Shown here: positions 63,331-64,000 of the stretch, in pieces
How the letters are laid out: each line of letters opens with the position of its first letter
Numbering within the stretch: position 1 is the stretch's first letter
Notes under the pieces: model-generated
Databases searched by the model: none
Told to the model about the DNA's origin: nothing
The model's input: the letters and a program-made list of their open reading frames with translations, nothing else
Translations under genes and position numbers: made by a program
Assembly (NCBI RefSeq): GCF_011801125.1
Contig: NZ_CP046171.1
Coordinates: 5,890,001 to 5,954,000 of the forward strand
Source of the DNA: Nocardia brasiliensis
Lineage (GTDB): Bacteria > Actinomycetota > Actinomycetes > Mycobacteriales > Mycobacteriaceae
Direction of reading: 5' to 3'
Length of the DNA: 64,000 nucleotides

Positions 63331-64000
63331 TCAGCGCAGGGTGACCGAGGTGGGCAAGGACGCGAAGCCGCGGTTGTTCGACGCGTGGATGCGGCGCACG
63401 CCGGCCGGGTCGATCTCGTACTCGGCGACCTTGCCCGCGATCTCGGTCAGCGCGACGCGCAGCTCCAGCTGGCCGAGGTTGGCGCCGAGGCAGTGGTGCC
63501 TGCCGCTGCCGAAGACCAGGGCGTCGCTGGTGTCGCGGTCCAGATCGAACGTGTCCGGCGCGGGGAAAACGTCCGGGTCACGGTTGGCCGAGCCGAGCAG
63601 CAGCAGCATCCGCGCGCCCGCGGGCACCTTGGTGTCGTGCAGGTCGAATTCCTCGGTGGCGGTGCGCAACACGGTCTGGGTGGCCGGGTCATAGCGCATC
63701 CCCTCGGCGATCCAGTCGTCGATGCGCCCGTCGAAGGCCTTGCGCCGCTGGTCCGGATGCCGCCACGCGGCGTGCCAGAGGTTGCCGAGGGTGAGCATGG
63801 TGGTCTCGATGCCCGCACCGATGAGCAGGATGAGCACACCGACGATCTCCTCCGGGGTGAGCCGGTCGGTGCCGTCGGCCGCGTCGAGCAGGCCGGAGAG
63901 CAGATCGTCGCGCCGGTCCTTGCTGCGTTCGATGGTCAGTTCGGTGTAGTAGCCGATGAGGGTGCCGATCGCCTGGATCGCCTCGGGCCGCAGGTCGGTG
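63331..64000 (-). CDS. Cytochrome P450, 5' end beyond the window
   Basis: The frame is open to the last base of the window and encodes the C-terminal 222 residues of a P450. I-helix oxygen motif GAGIETT, a degenerate ExxR (EGMRYDPATQTVLR) and the haem-thiolate loop FGSGRHHCLGANLGQLEL are present. Upstream sequence on the minus strand (RRDDLLSGLLDAADGTDRLT) is also typical. A GTG at 63837 is inside the gene, not its start. Substrate and redox partner unknown. Confidence 0.9.
   Translation of the reverse strand, partial: TDLRPEAIQAIGTLIGYYTELTIERSKDRRDDLLSGLLDAADGTDRLTPEEIVGVLILLIGAGIETTMLTLGNLWHAAWRHPDQRRKAFDGRIDDWIAEGMRYDPATQTVLRTATEEFDLHDTKVPAGARMLLLLGSANRDPDVFPAPDTFDLDRDTSDALVFGSGRHHCLGANLGQLELRVALTEIAGKVAEYEIDPAGVRRIHASNNRGFASLPTSVTLR

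Overview
The window is about 70 % G+C by eye, densely coding, and rich in GTG/TTG starts and apparent leaderless promoters. It looks like a mycolic-acid actinobacterium, most likely Nocardia or a close relative. Pointers are the rsbW(usfX)-sigF pair, a short resuscitation-promoting factor (Rpf), an Rv3717-like amidase, a LigD-type polymerase and many small secreted Ala/Pro/Gly-rich proteins. This is inference from gene content; no rRNA or other taxonomic marker is present. I see no tRNA, rRNA, insertion sequence, prophage or CRISPR array.

Layout. 0-1.3 kb: end of a TetR regulator and nadE. 1.5-5.7 kb: molybdenum cofactor synthesis (moaD-moaA on minus; moeA, a moaC-mogA fusion and moaE on plus). 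5.8-11.8 kb: AraC regulator, a CobW/COG0523 GTPase, a secreted cell-wall amidase, an ECF sigma factor, a small secreted protein and an SDR. 12-16 kb: a secreted glycine-zipper protein, a compact second Rho next to a DHA1 exporter, and a thioesterase. 16-21.3 kb: divergent doxX/tetR, a NarL-type two-component system and an Lnt-like acyltransferase. 21.4-25.4 kb: an MHS transporter behind a SigF-type promoter, then three low-complexity secreted proteins sharing one 5' leader. 25.4-29.7 kb: a polyamine (gamma-glutamyl-putrescine) catabolic operon. 29.7-33.3 kb: a membrane-anchored periplasmic-binding-like protein with an AAA/STAND-like ATPase. 33.4-36.6 kb: secretory-type lipase, PucR regulator and a 34-residue peptide gene. 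36.8-39.9 kb: molybdate regulator plus modABC. 40-43 kb: thiolase, APH-like kinase and SDR (acyl-CoA metabolism). 43-46.3 kb: a flavin-family enzyme, an rpf gene, a hotdog protein and a secreted beta-propeller. 46.4-50.8 kb: exported GH65 glycosidase and a BCCT transporter. 50.8-55 kb: sigF/rsbW, an orphan oligopeptide-binding lipoprotein and CorA. 55.3-61.6 kb: a second glycine-zipper protein, then a murein-sugar recycling operon (sugar kinase, SSS symporter, anmK, RpiR regulator, murQ). 62-64 kb: secreted protein, LigD polymerase domain and a partial P450.

How the genes fit together. Two separate blocks serve molybdenum: cofactor synthesis and molybdate uptake with its own sensor. SigF/RsbW probably governs stress genes; a textbook GTTT-N16-GGGTAT site lies in front of the MHS transporter 30 kb away. 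Cell-wall turnover recurs in the amidase, Rpf and the AnmK/MurQ route, which together could release and reclaim muropeptide sugars.

The strongest leads for something undescribed are: (1) the compact Rho, altered at two positions of the E. coli bicyclomycin region and followed by an exporter; (2) the shared leader of the three secreted proteins; (3) the ATPase/binding-protein pair with an arginine in its P-loop; and (4) the 34-residue hydrophobic peptide with a strong ribosome binding site.
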